NCBI RefSeq assembly: GCF_001425785.1
Contig: NZ_LMDI01000002.1
Coordinates: 62,001-126,000 of the forward strand
Origin: Rhizobacter sp. Root1221
Lineage (GTDB): Bacteria > Pseudomonadota > Gammaproteobacteria > Burkholderiales > Burkholderiaceae_C
Direction: 5' to 3'
DNA: 64,000 nucleotides
Shown here piece after piece: positions 24,613 through 33,733 of the stretch. The notes under the pieces are model-generated. The model was not told the origin of the DNA, searched no databases, and saw nothing but the letters and a program-made list of their open reading frames with translations. The position numbers and the translations under genes are program-made. Each line of letters begins with the position of its first letter. The stretch's first letter is position 1.

Positions 24613-26997
24613 TCAGTTGCGCACCGGCTTGCCGGTGGAGAGCATCCCCATGATCCGCTCTTGCGTCTTGGGGTTCTCCAGCAGGGCACAGAAGTGCTTG
24701 CGCTCGAGCGCCATCAGGTAGTCCTCCGTCACCAGCGAGCCGGCGTCGACGTCACCGCCACACACCACGTCGGCGATCAGTGCACCGATGTGGAAATCGT
24801 GCTGGCTGATGAAGCCGCCGTCGCGCATGTTGACGAGCTGGGCCTTGATGGTGGCGATACCGCCGCGGCCGGCCACCGGGAAGACCGCCTTGGTGGGCGC
24901 GCGGTAGCCGCTCTCGAACAGGGCCTTGGCCTGTTGCACGGCGACGTGCAGCAGTTCGTCCTTGTTCGGCACGATCACGTCGCTCCACAGCAGGTAGCCG
25001 TTCTTGCGGTTCTCGATGGCGCTCGTGCCCACCTTGGCCGTCGCGGCGGCGGTGAAACCGTCGGTCAGGAACTTCAGGATGTCGGCGTTCGCGTTGCCGG
25101 CCGACGCCATCTCGGCCGCGCGGCGGGCAACGTACGTGAGGCCACCACCACCCGGGATCAGGCCCACGCCCACTTCCACGAGGCCCATGTAGCTTTCCAT
25201 CGCGGCCACACGGCGGGCCGAGTACACGGCCAGCTCGCAACCGCCGCCCAGGGCGATGCCACGGATGGCGGACACGACCGGCACCGAGGCGTAGCGGATG
25301 CGCAGCATGGCGTCCTGCAGCTTCTTCTCTTCCGGGGCGATGCCCTTGGCGCCGCTCTTCATGAAGACGGGCATCAGCGCCTCGAGGTTGGCGCCGGCCG
25401 AGAACACGTCGTCCGGCGACCAGATCACGAGACCCTTGTATTTCGCCTCGGCGATCTCGACGGCCTTCAGCAGGCCTTCGGTCACGGTAGGGCTGATCAG
25501 GTGCAGCTTCGCGGTGATGCTGGCGATCAGCACCTCGCCGTCCTGCGTCCAGACGCGCACTTCCTCGTTCTTGAACTCTTCGGTGCCCGACTTCAGCGCG
25601 TCGGCAGCGCCGGCACCGAACACGTTCTCGGGGAAGAACTGGCGCTGGTACACCGGCAGGTCGCTCTTTGGCACGTAGGCGGCCTTGGTGGGACTCCACG
25701 ACCCTTCGGCGGTGTGCACGCCGTCACGGCCGTCGAACACCCAGGCGGGCAGCGGTGCCTTGCTCAGCGCCTTGCCGGCGTCGATGTCGGCCTTGACCCA
25801 CTCGGCCACCTGCTTCCAGCCGGCCTGTTGCCACAGCTCGAACGGACCTTGCGATGCGCCGAAGCCCCAGCGGGTGGCGAAGTCGATGTCACGCGCGGTG
25901 TCGGCGATGTCAGCCAGGTGCACGGCCGCGTAGTGGAAGCTGTTGCGCAGGATGGCCCACACGAACTGCGCCTGCGGGTTGGTGGACTCGCGGAGCAGCT
26001 TCAGGCGTTCGGCCGGGGCCTTCTTCAGGATGCGGGCCACGATCTCGTCGGCCTTCTTGCCGCCGGCCACGTACTCGCCGGTGGCCGGGTCGAGGCGCTG
26101 GATGTCCTTGCCGACCTTCTTGTAGAAGCCGGCACCGGTCTTCTGGCCGAGCGCACCCTTGGCGATCAGCGCGGCGAGCGGGGCCGGGGTGGCGTAGCTC
26201 GGGAAGAAGGGGTCGTCGGCCAGGTTGTCCTGCAGCGTCTTGATGACGTGCGACATCGTGTCGAGGCCCACCACGTCGGCGGTGCGGAACGTGCCAGAGC
26301 TGGCGCGGCCGAGTTTCTTGCCGGTCAGGTCGTCCACCACGTCGTAGGACAGGCCGTAGTTCTCGGCTTCCTTGAAGGTGGCGAGGATGCCGGCGATGCC
26401 CACGCGGTTCGCGATGAAGTTGGGCGTGTCCTTGGCGCGCACGACGCTCTTGCCGAGCGCGGTGGTGACGAAGGTCTCGAGCTGGTCGAGGATCTCGGGC
26501 TGCGTGGTGGGCGTGGCGATCAGTTCCACCAGCGCCATGTAACGCGGCGGGTTGAAGAAGTGGATGCCGCAGAAGCGCGGCTTGATCGACTCGGGCAGCA
26601 CGGCGGCGAGCTTCGTGATCGACAGGCCCGACGTGTTGCTGGCGATGATGGCGTTCGGCGACAGGAACGGCGCGATCTTCGTGTAGAGGTCGAGCTTCCA
26701 GTCCATGCGCTCGGCGATGGCCTCGATGACGAGGTCACATTCGCGCAGCAGCTCGCTGTGTTCCTCGTAGTTCGCCTGCTGGATCAGCGCAGCGTCCTCG
26801 GGCACGCCCAGCGGGGCAGGCTTGAGCTTCTTCAGGCCTTCGACGGCCTTCGTGACGATGCCGTTCTTCGGGCCCTCCTTGGCCGGCAGGTCGAACAGCA
26901 CGACCGGCACCTTCACGTTGACCAGATGGGCGGCGATCTGGGCCCCCATCACGCCGGCGCCAAGCACGGCGACCTTGCGGACATTGAATCGACTCAT
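24613..26997 (-). CDS. 3-hydroxyacyl-CoA dehydrogenase/enoyl-CoA hydratase, FadN-like
   Basis: 794 residues. The NAD-binding dehydrogenase domain is N-terminal (VAVLGAGVMGAQ, residues 9-20; IIASNTSGLSITKLA; FCGIHFFNPPRYMALVELI), and the crotonase hydratase domain is C-terminal (DDVFSAGANLEALMPV, IRGIALGGGCELAVYSARR, VGLIPGGGGLTY). That order is the reverse of E. coli FadB and matches the FadN type. It performs hydration and oxidation in beta-oxidation. AGGAG precedes the ATG. It is placed between the DUF2147 and thiolase genes. Confidence 0.95.
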   Translation of the reverse strand: MSRFNVRKVAVLGAGVMGAQIAAHLVNVKVPVVLFDLPAKEGPKNGIVTKAVEGLKKLKPAPLGVPEDAALIQQANYEEHSELLRECDLVIEAIAERMDWKLDLYTKIAPFLSPNAIIASNTSGLSITKLAAVLPESIKPRFCGIHFFNPPRYMALVELIATPTTQPEILDQLETFVTTALGKSVVRAKDTPNFIANRVGIAGILATFKEAENYGLSYDVVDDLTGKKLGRASSGTFRTADVVGLDTMSHVIKTLQDNLADDPFFPSYATPAPLAALIAKGALGQKTGAGFYKKVGKDIQRLDPATGEYVAGGKKADEIVARILKKAPAERLKLLRESTNPQAQFVWAILRNSFHYAAVHLADIADTARDIDFATRWGFGASQGPFELWQQAGWKQVAEWVKADIDAGKALSKAPLPAWVFDGRDGVHTAEGSWSPTKAAYVPKSDLPVYQRQFFPENVFGAGAADALKSGTEEFKNEEVRVWTQDGEVLIASITAKLHLISPTVTEGLLKAVEIAEAKYKGLVIWSPDDVFSAGANLEALMPVFMKSGAKGIAPEEKKLQDAMLRIRYASVPVVSAIRGIALGGGCELAVYSARRVAAMESYMGLVEVGVGLIPGGGGLTYVARRAAEMASAGNANADILKFLTDGFTAAATAKVGTSAIENRKNGYLLWSDVIVPNKDELLHVAVQQAKALFESGYRAPTKAVFPVAGRGGIATIKAQLVNMRDGGFISQHDFHIGALIADVVCGGDVDAGSLVTEDYLMALERKHFCALLENPKTQERIMGMLSTGKPVRN

Positions 26998-27035
26998 GTT
27001 TTCTCCTGGAGGTTTGTTCGGATTCGGTCCGCGCG

Positions 27036-27482
27036 TCACTCGGCGCGGATCCAGACTTGGGTGCGGCCGAACATCGGCGCACCGATGTAGCCACGCACCT
27101 GGAGCTTCTTGCCACCCTCGATGGGGGTCAGGCGCACCTTGTAGGTCTTGCCGTTGGCGGGGTCAAGGATGGTGCCCCCATCCCACGTGGCACTGTCGGC
27201 CTCGTCGCTCTTCTTGACACCACGGATCAGCTGGAGGCCGAGCAGCGGCTTGTCCTTGCGGTCGTCGGTGCACTTGTCGCAGACGAGCTTCTCGGGCTCG
27301 GGCGTGTCGATCAGCTTCTCGAGCTTCGCGCTGAGCACACCACCGGCCTCGGTGATGCGCACGTACGAACGCTCCTTCTTCGTCGAATCGTCGACCGTCT
27401 TCCACAGCCCGGCGGGCGTGGCTTCCGCCAAGGCGGCGAACGACACGAAGACAGCGGCCAGGCCGCACAGCACACGTTTCAT
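27036..27482 (-). CDS. DUF2147 exported protein
   Basis: 148 residues with a signal peptide (cleavage near ALAEA, residue 20). The mature part has the DUF2147 pattern: TPAGLWKTVDDSTKKERSYV, a mid-protein CDKC pair, and a closing LQVRGYIGAPMFGRTQVW. DUF2147 proteins are periplasmic beta-barrel-like proteins of unknown function that are often found beside beta-oxidation genes. It lies within the operon, 31 bases after the acyl-CoA dehydrogenase and 38 before the FadN-like gene. GGAG precedes the start. Confidence 0.85.
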   Translation of the reverse strand: MKRVLCGLAAVFVSFAALAEATPAGLWKTVDDSTKKERSYVRITEAGGVLSAKLEKLIDTPEPEKLVCDKCTDDRKDKPLLGLQLIRGVKKSDEADSATWDGGTILDPANGKTYKVRLTPIEGGKKLQVRGYIGAPMFGRTQVWIRAE

Positions 27483-27513
27483 GGGGGGCTCCTTCAAGCG
27501 CCGAGGGGATTGC

Positions 27514-29304
27514 TCAGAACCAGGACTCTTCCATTTCCACGAGCGTCGGCAGGCCGGCGCGCGCGGTGCGGATCAACGATGCCGTCTCGGGCATCAGCTT
27601 GGCGAAGTAGAAGCGCGCCGTGGCGAGCTTGGCCTTGTAGAACGGGTCGCCACCACCTTGTTTCTCGAGGGCGACCTTGGCCATGCGGGCCCAGAAGTAG
27701 CCGAACACGAGGTGGCCCACGACGCGCAGGTAGTCGACCGAGGCCGCGCCCACTTCGTCCTGGTTGCCGAAGGCCTTCATGCCCAGTTCCGTGGTCAGCT
27801 TGACGACCTTCTCGCCCAGGTCGGCCAGCGGGTTCACGAACTCCTGCATGGCTTCGTTGGTGCCCTCTTCCTCGACGAATTCCTGCACCATCTTGCCGAA
27901 CTTGCGCAGCTTGGCGCCGTTGTCTGCGAGGACCTTGCGGCCCAGCAGGTCCAGCGACTGCACGGTGTTCGTGCCTTCGTAGATCATGTTGATGCGCGCG
28001 TCACGCACGTACTGCTCCATGCCCCACTCGGCGATGTAGCCGTGGCCGCCGAACACCTGCATGCAGTGCGACGTGGCGATCCACGCGTTGTCGGTGATGA
28101 ACGCCTTGATGATCGGGGTGATCAGCGCCACCATCTCGCCGGCTTCCTTGCGCACGTCGGCGTCGTCGGACGACAGCTCCTTGTCGAGCTGCAGCGTGGT
28201 CCACAGGCCCAGCGCGCGGCCGCCTTCGGCGTAGGCGCGGGCGGTCAGCAGCATCTTGCGCACGTCGGGGTGCACGATGATCGGGTCGGCAGGCTTGTCC
28301 GGGGCCTTCGGGCCCGACAGCGCACGCATCTGCAGGCGGTCCTTCGCGTAGGCCACGGCGTTCTGGTACGCCACTTCGGTGAGGCCGAGGGACTGCATGC
28401 CCACGCCCAGGCGGGCGGCGTTCATCATCACGAACATGGCTTGCAGGCCCTTGTTCGGCTGGCCCACGAGCGTGCCCACGGCGCCGTCGAGCGTCAGCTG
28501 CGCGGTGGCGTTGCCGTGGATGCCCATCTTGTGCTCGAGGCCCGTGCAGAAGATCGGGTTGCGCGAGCCGAGGCTGCCGTCGGCATTGACGTTGAATTTC
28601 GGCACCACGAAGAGCGAGATGCCCTTCGAACCCACCGGGGCGTCGGGCAGGCGGGCCAGCACGAGGTGGATGATGTTTTCGGTCAGGTCGTGCTCACCGG
28701 CAGAGATGAAGATCTTGGCGCCGGTGATCTTGTAGGTGCCGTCGCCGAGCGGTTCGGCCTTCGAGCGCAGCAGGCCCAGGTCGGTGCCGCAGTGCGGTTC
28801 GGTCAGGCACATCGTTCCGGTCCACTCGCCGCTCGTGAGCTTCGGCAGGTACGTCTTCTTCTGCTCGTCGGTGCCGTGGGCGTGCAGGGCTTCGTACGCG
28901 CCGTGCGACAGGCCGGGGTACATCGTCCAGGCCTGGTTGCCCGAGTTCATCATTTCGTACAGGCACTGGTTCACCAGGTGCGGCAGGCCTTGGCCACCGT
29001 ACGCCGGGTCGCAGCTCAGTGCGGGCCAGCCGCCTTCGACGTAGGTCTTGTACGCTTCCTTGAAGCCCTTCGGCGGGCTGACTTCGTGCGTCTTTTTATC
29101 GAGCGTGCAACCCTCCTGGTCACCGCTCAGGTTGATCGGGAAGATCACCTGGGAGGCGAACTTGCCGCCCTCTTCGATCACCGCGTTGATGGTGTCGGCA
29201 TCGATGTCCGCGAATGGCGGCAGGGCCTTCAGTTCATCGGTGACGTTGAGCACTTCGTGCATCACGAATTGCATGTCGCGCAACGGCGGGGTGTACTGGG
29301 CCAT
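27514..29304 (-). CDS. Acyl-CoA dehydrogenase with extended C-terminus (DmdC/FadE-like)
   Basis: 596 residues. It is a flavin-dependent acyl-CoA dehydrogenase: MCLTEPHCGTDLG and GAKIFISAGEHDL flank the FAD site, and the glutamate of IYEGTNTVQ is at the catalytic base position. About 130 residues extend beyond the usual fold, matching the acyl-CoA dehydrogenase C-terminal domain of the DmdC-type branch. It carries out the first step of beta-oxidation. AAGGAG precedes two adjacent ATGs; the second gives better spacing. First enzyme gene after the TetR gene, 46 bases downstream of it. Confidence 0.93.
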   Translation of the reverse strand: MAQYTPPLRDMQFVMHEVLNVTDELKALPPFADIDADTINAVIEEGGKFASQVIFPINLSGDQEGCTLDKKTHEVSPPKGFKEAYKTYVEGGWPALSCDPAYGGQGLPHLVNQCLYEMMNSGNQAWTMYPGLSHGAYEALHAHGTDEQKKTYLPKLTSGEWTGTMCLTEPHCGTDLGLLRSKAEPLGDGTYKITGAKIFISAGEHDLTENIIHLVLARLPDAPVGSKGISLFVVPKFNVNADGSLGSRNPIFCTGLEHKMGIHGNATAQLTLDGAVGTLVGQPNKGLQAMFVMMNAARLGVGMQSLGLTEVAYQNAVAYAKDRLQMRALSGPKAPDKPADPIIVHPDVRKMLLTARAYAEGGRALGLWTTLQLDKELSSDDADVRKEAGEMVALITPIIKAFITDNAWIATSHCMQVFGGHGYIAEWGMEQYVRDARINMIYEGTNTVQSLDLLGRKVLADNGAKLRKFGKMVQEFVEEEGTNEAMQEFVNPLADLGEKVVKLTTELGMKAFGNQDEVGAASVDYLRVVGHLVFGYFWARMAKVALEKQGGGDPFYKAKLATARFYFAKLMPETASLIRTARAGLPTLVEMEESWF

Positions 29305-29350
29305 CATGAGCTCCTTGGAGAAAATCGAGAGAGGGACAAGAGGAAAAGGA

Positions 29351-30055
29351 TCAGCCGCGCTTGGGGCGCGCGGGCTGGGGCGATGAATTGGTGGTGGGCA
29401 GGGCCAGGCCGGCGGGTGTGGCGTAGTAGCTCACGACGCGCTCGAACGACACCCGCACGCGCTCGAGTGAACCGGGGGTACGCAGGAAGCGCGCATCGTG
29501 GTGCAGCGCGAGGATGAGGCCGTGCACCTCGAACAGCATCTGTTGCGGGTCGGTGTCCTCGCGCAGGTGGCCTTCGGACACTGCCAGTGCGATGGCCTTG
29601 GTGAGTGCCACCTGCCAGGCCGCCACCATCTCGACGAGGGCGTCACGCACCGGACCGGGGCGGTCGTCGAACTCGACGGCGCCACTGATGTAGATGCAGC
29701 CCGAGTCCAGTTCGACGGAGACCCGCTTCACCCAGCGATCGAACAGCGCGCGCAGCCGGGGCAGGCCGCGGGCCACGCGCATTGCAGGGTGGAACACTTC
29801 TTCCTCGAATTTCACGTGATACTCGCGGATCACGGAGATCTGCAATTCCTCCCGTGAACCGAAGTGGGCGAACACGCCCGACTTGCTCATGCGGGTCACG
29901 TCGGCCAGCGCGCCGATGGACAGGCCCTCGAGACCCATGTGCGAGGCCAGGTTCAGCGCCGCTTCCAGAATGACCGCGCGCGTCTGCTGGCCCTTCTGCA
30001 GGGTCTTCGGCGCATCGCGCGAAGCGCGGGGAGTGAGGGAGGTCGGTTCGGTCAC
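29351..30055 (-). CDS. TetR-family regulator of the beta-oxidation operon
   Basis: 234 residues with an N-terminal TetR helix-turn-helix (about 20-70: GLEGLSIGALADVTRMSKSG then VFAHFGSREEL) and a C-terminal ligand domain. It heads the fatty acid degradation operon and is transcribed with it. A 12-base perfect palindrome lies about 20 bases upstream of the GTG start. It resembles the TetR fatty acid regulators of beta-proteobacteria (FadP-like) in context; acyl-CoA is the probable effector (inference). A TTG start at 30106 is possible but would place the operator inside the coding region. Confidence 0.85.
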   Translation of the reverse strand: MTEPTSLTPRASRDAPKTLQKGQQTRAVILEAALNLASHMGLEGLSIGALADVTRMSKSGVFAHFGSREELQISVIREYHVKFEEEVFHPAMRVARGLPRLRALFDRWVKRVSVELDSGCIYISGAVEFDDRPGPVRDALVEMVAAWQVALTKAIALAVSEGHLREDTDPQQMLFEVHGLILALHHDARFLRTPGSLERVRVSFERVVSYYATPAGLALPTTNSSPQPARPKRG

Positions 30056-30075
30056 AGCAAAGCCCGGAAAGAAAC

Positions 30076-30087
30076 GAACGATCGTTC
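30076..30087. promoter_or_regulatory. Probable TetR operator of the beta-oxidation operon
   Basis: GAACGATCGTTC is a perfect 12-base palindrome directly upstream of the TetR-headed operon. Symmetry and position fit an autoregulated TetR site controlling all seven genes. The matching regulator is inferred from proximity. Confidence 0.65.
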
Positions 30088-30367
30088 TATTTTTGCAGAA
30101 AAGCAAGCCCCTTGTCTGCCTGGCGGCAGTTTTTTTTGGGGGGATGCGCGGGTTTCGGGGATGGAACCCGCATCGTTCCGCGAAAACCTCCTGGCCCCCC
30201 CAGGGTTAACCCCAAAAAGCCGAACCCGAAGTGCACGAAGGTGCAACGCGCCTTCGGTGATGCCTTGATGAAACCGGCCGGTCCGTGTCCAAACCGCCGA
30301 CATCTCGCAGGCAACTTGGGTAAACAGCCCCGTTTGGTTTACTCTCTGTCCAAGGAGAGTCATCCCT
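30088..30367. other. Intergenic region with hairpins and a T8 run
   Basis: About 280 bases between the divergent TetR operon and the HNH nuclease gene. On the plus strand CTGCC-TGGC-GGCAG (30116-30129) is followed by eight Ts, which looks like a short intrinsic terminator facing away from any visible gene. A second inverted repeat, GCGGGTT / AACCCGC, lies near 30148-30171. Short frames on both strands are Pro/Lys-rich and not credible genes. The HNH promoter should lie in the AT-richer part near 30310-30345. Confidence 0.4.
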
Positions 30368-30925
30368 GTGGAAGTGCTGCAACTCGATGTGTCGGGCCGG
30401 CCACAATCGTGGATCTCGGCCAAGGAAGCGGCGGTCATCTACGCCAGTGACGGCGTGGCATGGACGCTCGGGGATGCCTTTTACGTGCTGCGCGGCGGCA
30501 TGCAGCGCGTCACCGGCCTCCAGTCCCGCATCGAGGTGCACCCCATCATCGCGGTGCGTGGCGCGGTCCCCAGCCGGGCGTGGCGGCAGTCCCCTGCCCT
30601 GTCGAACCCGAAGCTCTTCTCGCGCGACCGGCACCTGTGCGCCTACTGCGGCGGCCACTTCCATGGCGACCACCTCACCCGTGAACACATCGTGCCCACC
30701 TCGCGGGGCGGCCACGACACCTGGATGAACTGCATCACCGCATGCCGCGCCTGCAATGGCCGCAAGGGCAACCGGATGCCCGAGGAAGCGCACATGACGC
30801 TGCTGTACCTGCCCTACGTGCCCAGCCTGCACGAGGACATGATCCTGCGGGGCCGCCGCATCCTTGCCGACCAGATGGAGTTCCTGCTGGCCAGCGTGCC
30901 GCGCAACAGCCGCCTGCGCGCCTGA
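30368..30925 (+). CDS. HNH endonuclease
   Basis: 185 residues from a GTG start with AAGGAG nine to ten bases upstream. The HNH (beta-beta-alpha metal) core is at about 88-132: structural zinc pairs Cys91/Cys94 (CAYC) and Cys126/Cys129 (CRAC), the EHIVPTSRGG motif with catalytic His107, and Asn121. The N-terminal 80 residues (PQSWISAKEAAVIYASDG) are conserved in a beta-proteobacterial housekeeping-like subgroup. A nicking or repair role is possible; the substrate is not known. It is convergent with the aminotransferase gene, 17 bases apart. Confidence 0.9.
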   Translation: MEVLQLDVSGRPQSWISAKEAAVIYASDGVAWTLGDAFYVLRGGMQRVTGLQSRIEVHPIIAVRGAVPSRAWRQSPALSNPKLFSRDRHLCAYCGGHFHGDHLTREHIVPTSRGGHDTWMNCITACRACNGRKGNRMPEEAHMTLLYLPYVPSLHEDMILRGRRILADQMEFLLASVPRNSRLRA

Positions 30926-30942
30926 ACCCGCCGGGGGGGGCG

Positions 30943-32130
30943 TCAGCCCGCCTGCGCCCCCAGGCCGGCCACGAACCGGCCGAGCCGCTCGATGCCTTCG
31001 GCCAACTCGGCGCGCGATGCCGCATAGGACAGCCGCACGTGGGCGTCGGCGCCACATTGGCCGAAGTCACCGCCCGGCGTGAGCGCCACATGGGCCTCGT
31101 CCAGGGCGCGTTCGCAGAACCGCATGGCATCGAGCCCGGTGCCCCGCACGTCGAAGTACACGTAGAACGCCCCATCCGGCGGCGCCGGCACCGGCAGGCC
31201 GATGCGGGCCAGGCCGTCCAGCACGAGCCGGCGGCGCTCACCGAACTCGGCCCGGCGGGCCTCGCACACGGCCAACGATGCCGGCGTGAAACAGGCCAGC
31301 GCCGCGTGCTGCGCGGGAGTGGACGGGCAGATGTAGTAGTTCTGCGCGAGGCGCTCCATCACGGGCACCATCGCCTCCGGCACGATGCACCAGCCCAGCC
31401 GCCAGCCTGTCATGCCGAAATACTTCGAGAAGCTGTTGATGACCACGGCATCGGGATCGAACGACAACACGGTGCGTGGCGGCTGCCCTTGCGCATCGGC
31501 ATCGCTCAGGTCGAGGTAGATCTCGTCGACCAGGCGCCAGGCGCCGTGCTGGCGCGCCCATTCGCACAGCGCCGCCAGTTCGGCGGGCGGCACCGACGTG
31601 CCGGTGGGGTTGGACGGCGTGGCCACCATCAGGCCACGCGTGCGGTCGGTCCAGTGCGATTGCACCGTGGCCAGGTCGAGCTGGAACCGGGTGGACGCAT
31701 CGGTGGGCACGAGGCGCACGTCGGCGCCGAAGCCATCGAGGAACCGGCGGTTGCACGGGTACGACGGGTCACCGACGATCACCTCGTCGCCCGGGTCCAC
31801 CAGCGCGGCGGTCACAAGCAGCAGGGCCGCAGAGGCGCCAGCGGTCACGATGACCCGCGACGGGTGCACATGCACGCCGTGCGCCGATTGGTAGAAGCCA
31901 GCGATCGCCGCACGCAGCGCCGGCAAGCCCAGCGCCGAGGTGTACGGCAGCGGCCCGCCGTCCGCCGCCTGGCGCAATGCCTCCAGCACGGCAGGCGGGG
32001 CGCCGAAGTCGGGTTCGCCAAGGCTCAGCTTCACCACATGCTGGCCCTGTGCCTCCAGCGCCGCCGCCCGCTTTCCAAATTCCATCGCGAGGAACGGCGC
32101 GATGGACTCGGCCCGGCGCGAGAACTTCAT
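30943..32130 (-). CDS. Class I/II aminotransferase
   Basis: 395 residues, a pyridoxal-phosphate fold type I enzyme. The cofactor lysine is Lys236 in NSFSKYFGMTGWRLGW; PSNPTGT (172-178) and DEIYLDL (202-208) are the substrate and PLP-ring sites, and the final Arg is in HVRLSYA. It resembles aspartate or aromatic aminotransferases (and MalY-like lyases less). The amino donor is not deducible. It starts seven bases after pgi on the same strand. Confidence 0.9.
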   Translation of the reverse strand: MKFSRRAESIAPFLAMEFGKRAAALEAQGQHVVKLSLGEPDFGAPPAVLEALRQAADGGPLPYTSALGLPALRAAIAGFYQSAHGVHVHPSRVIVTAGASAALLLVTAALVDPGDEVIVGDPSYPCNRRFLDGFGADVRLVPTDASTRFQLDLATVQSHWTDRTRGLMVATPSNPTGTSVPPAELAALCEWARQHGAWRLVDEIYLDLSDADAQGQPPRTVLSFDPDAVVINSFSKYFGMTGWRLGWCIVPEAMVPVMERLAQNYYICPSTPAQHAALACFTPASLAVCEARRAEFGERRRLVLDGLARIGLPVPAPPDGAFYVYFDVRGTGLDAMRFCERALDEAHVALTPGGDFGQCGADAHVRLSYAASRAELAEGIERLGRFVAGLGAQAG

Positions 32131-32137
32131 GGAACGC

Positions 32138-33733
32138 TCAGGCGCGCAGGCGCTTGAGCAGCCCCGCGGTGGAACCATCGAGCCCCTGCGTGTCGCCGGA
32201 CGCCAGGCGCGGCAGCAAGTCGCTGCACAGGGCCTTGCCCAGTTCCACGCCCCACTGGTCGAAGCTGTTGATGTCCCACAGCGCGCCGCTGACGAACACG
32301 CGGTGCTCGTACAACGCGATCAGCGCGCCCAGCGCGTGCGGGCTCAGCTGGTCGATCAGCAGCGTGGTGCTGGGCCGGTTGCCAGGGAAGCTGCGGTGAC
32401 GCGACAGCACGCCGCGATCCAGGTCGGCCGACGCGGTGGGTGCCTTCTCGGTCACCGCCTCGGCCGCGGTCTTGCCGAGCATCAGGGCCTGGCTCTGCGC
32501 GAGGCCGTTGGCCATCAGCTTCGTCTGGAGGTCGGTGAACCCGTGGGCGGGGTGCTTGACCAGGATGAACTCGACCGGGATCACGTCGGTGCCCTGGTGC
32601 AGCATCTGGAAGTAGGCGTGTTGGCCGTTGGTGCCGGGCTCACCCCAGACGACCGGGCTGGTGGCAAACGGCAGTGTGTCGCCGTTCTGGTCCACCGACT
32701 TGCCGTTGCTTTCCATCTCGAGTTGCTGCAGGTACGCCGGGAAACGGCGCAGGCCCTGGTGGTACGGCGCCACGCTGCGGCTGCCGAAGCCGTGGAAGTT
32801 GCGGTACCAGACGTCGAGCAGGCCCAGCACGATGGGCAGGTTCTTCGGCGCGGGGGTGTCGGCGAAGTGGCGGTCCATCGCGTGGGCGCCGGCCAGCAGT
32901 TCGCGGAAGTGGTCGCCCCCGACCGCGATGGCGATGGGCAACCCGATGGCCGACCACAGCGAGTAGCGCCCGCCCACCCAGTCCCAGAACCCGAAGGTGG
33001 TGGTGATGCCGAAGGCGGCGGCCGCCTCGACGTTGGTGGTGGTGGCGACGAAGTGTTTCGCGATGTCGGTGCCGCCCTGCGCCTCGAACCACGCCTTCGC
33101 GACCTTCGCGTTGGCCATGGTTTCCTGCGTGGTGAACGTCTTGCTGGCGATCACGAACAGGGTTTCGGACGCCTTCAGCTTGCGCAGCACCGGCGTGATG
33201 TCGTGCCCGTCGACGTTGGAGACGAAGTGGAACGTGAGGCCCGGGTGCACGAACGCGTCGAGCGCGGGGATGACCATCTGCGGCCCGAGGTCGCTGCCGC
33301 CGATGCCGATGTTGACCACGTGGCGGATGCCGCTGGCGGCAGTGTCACGCACCTGCTCGGCATACCCGAGCATGGCGTCGAGCACGTGGTGCACGTCGTC
33401 GCTGAAGGGGCCCTTGCCGCGCGGGGCGCGCAGCGCGGTGTGCAAGACGGCGCGGCCTTCGGTGGTGTTGATGGGGTCGCCCCGCAGCATCGCGTCGCGT
33501 CGGGCCTCGACACCGCATTCGCGGGCGAGGTCGAGCAGGAAGTGCAGCGTGGCGGTGTCGATGCGGTTCTTCGACAGGTCGGCATAGAGGCCGGGCGCGT
33601 CGAAACCCAGGGCGTCGAAACGGCCCGGGTCGCGCACGAACGCGTCGCGGATGTCGAAATCGCGGCCATGGGCCTCGAAGTGCCCGGCCAGTGCGGCCCA
33701 GGCTTCGGTGCGGTCACAACGGGCGTTGGGCAT
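32138..33733 (-). CDS. pgi: Glucose-6-phosphate isomerase
   Basis: 531 residues. It interconverts glucose 6-phosphate and fructose 6-phosphate. The phosphate-binding and signature segments are present: VVNIGIGGSDLGP, IASKTFTTQETM, GGRYSLWSAIGLPIA, and NGKSVDQNGD and GTNGQHAYFQMLHQG with the catalytic Glu/His, plus the final active-site lysine region after FDQWGVELGK. Its ATG shares one base with the tal stop (TGATG), so the two are coupled. Length is close to the E. coli-type enzyme. Confidence 0.97.
   Translation of the reverse strand: MPNARCDRTEAWAALAGHFEAHGRDFDIRDAFVRDPGRFDALGFDAPGLYADLSKNRIDTATLHFLLDLARECGVEARRDAMLRGDPINTTEGRAVLHTALRAPRGKGPFSDDVHHVLDAMLGYAEQVRDTAASGIRHVVNIGIGGSDLGPQMVIPALDAFVHPGLTFHFVSNVDGHDITPVLRKLKASETLFVIASKTFTTQETMANAKVAKAWFEAQGGTDIAKHFVATTTNVEAAAAFGITTTFGFWDWVGGRYSLWSAIGLPIAIAVGGDHFRELLAGAHAMDRHFADTPAPKNLPIVLGLLDVWYRNFHGFGSRSVAPYHQGLRRFPAYLQQLEMESNGKSVDQNGDTLPFATSPVVWGEPGTNGQHAYFQMLHQGTDVIPVEFILVKHPAHGFTDLQTKLMANGLAQSQALMLGKTAAEAVTEKAPTASADLDRGVLSRHRSFPGNRPSTTLLIDQLSPHALGALIALYEHRVFVSGALWDINSFDQWGVELGKALCSDLLPRLASGDTQGLDGSTAGLLKRLRA

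Noticed and set aside
24592-29517. Two long plus-strand open frames opposite the beta-oxidation genes
   Set aside because: Both mirror conserved enzymes on the minus strand and encode low-complexity His/Arg/Gly-rich products.
30112-30450. Short plus-strand frame across the TetR/HNH gap
   Set aside because: It crosses the T8 run and hairpins, runs into the HNH gene in another frame and has no recognisable motif.
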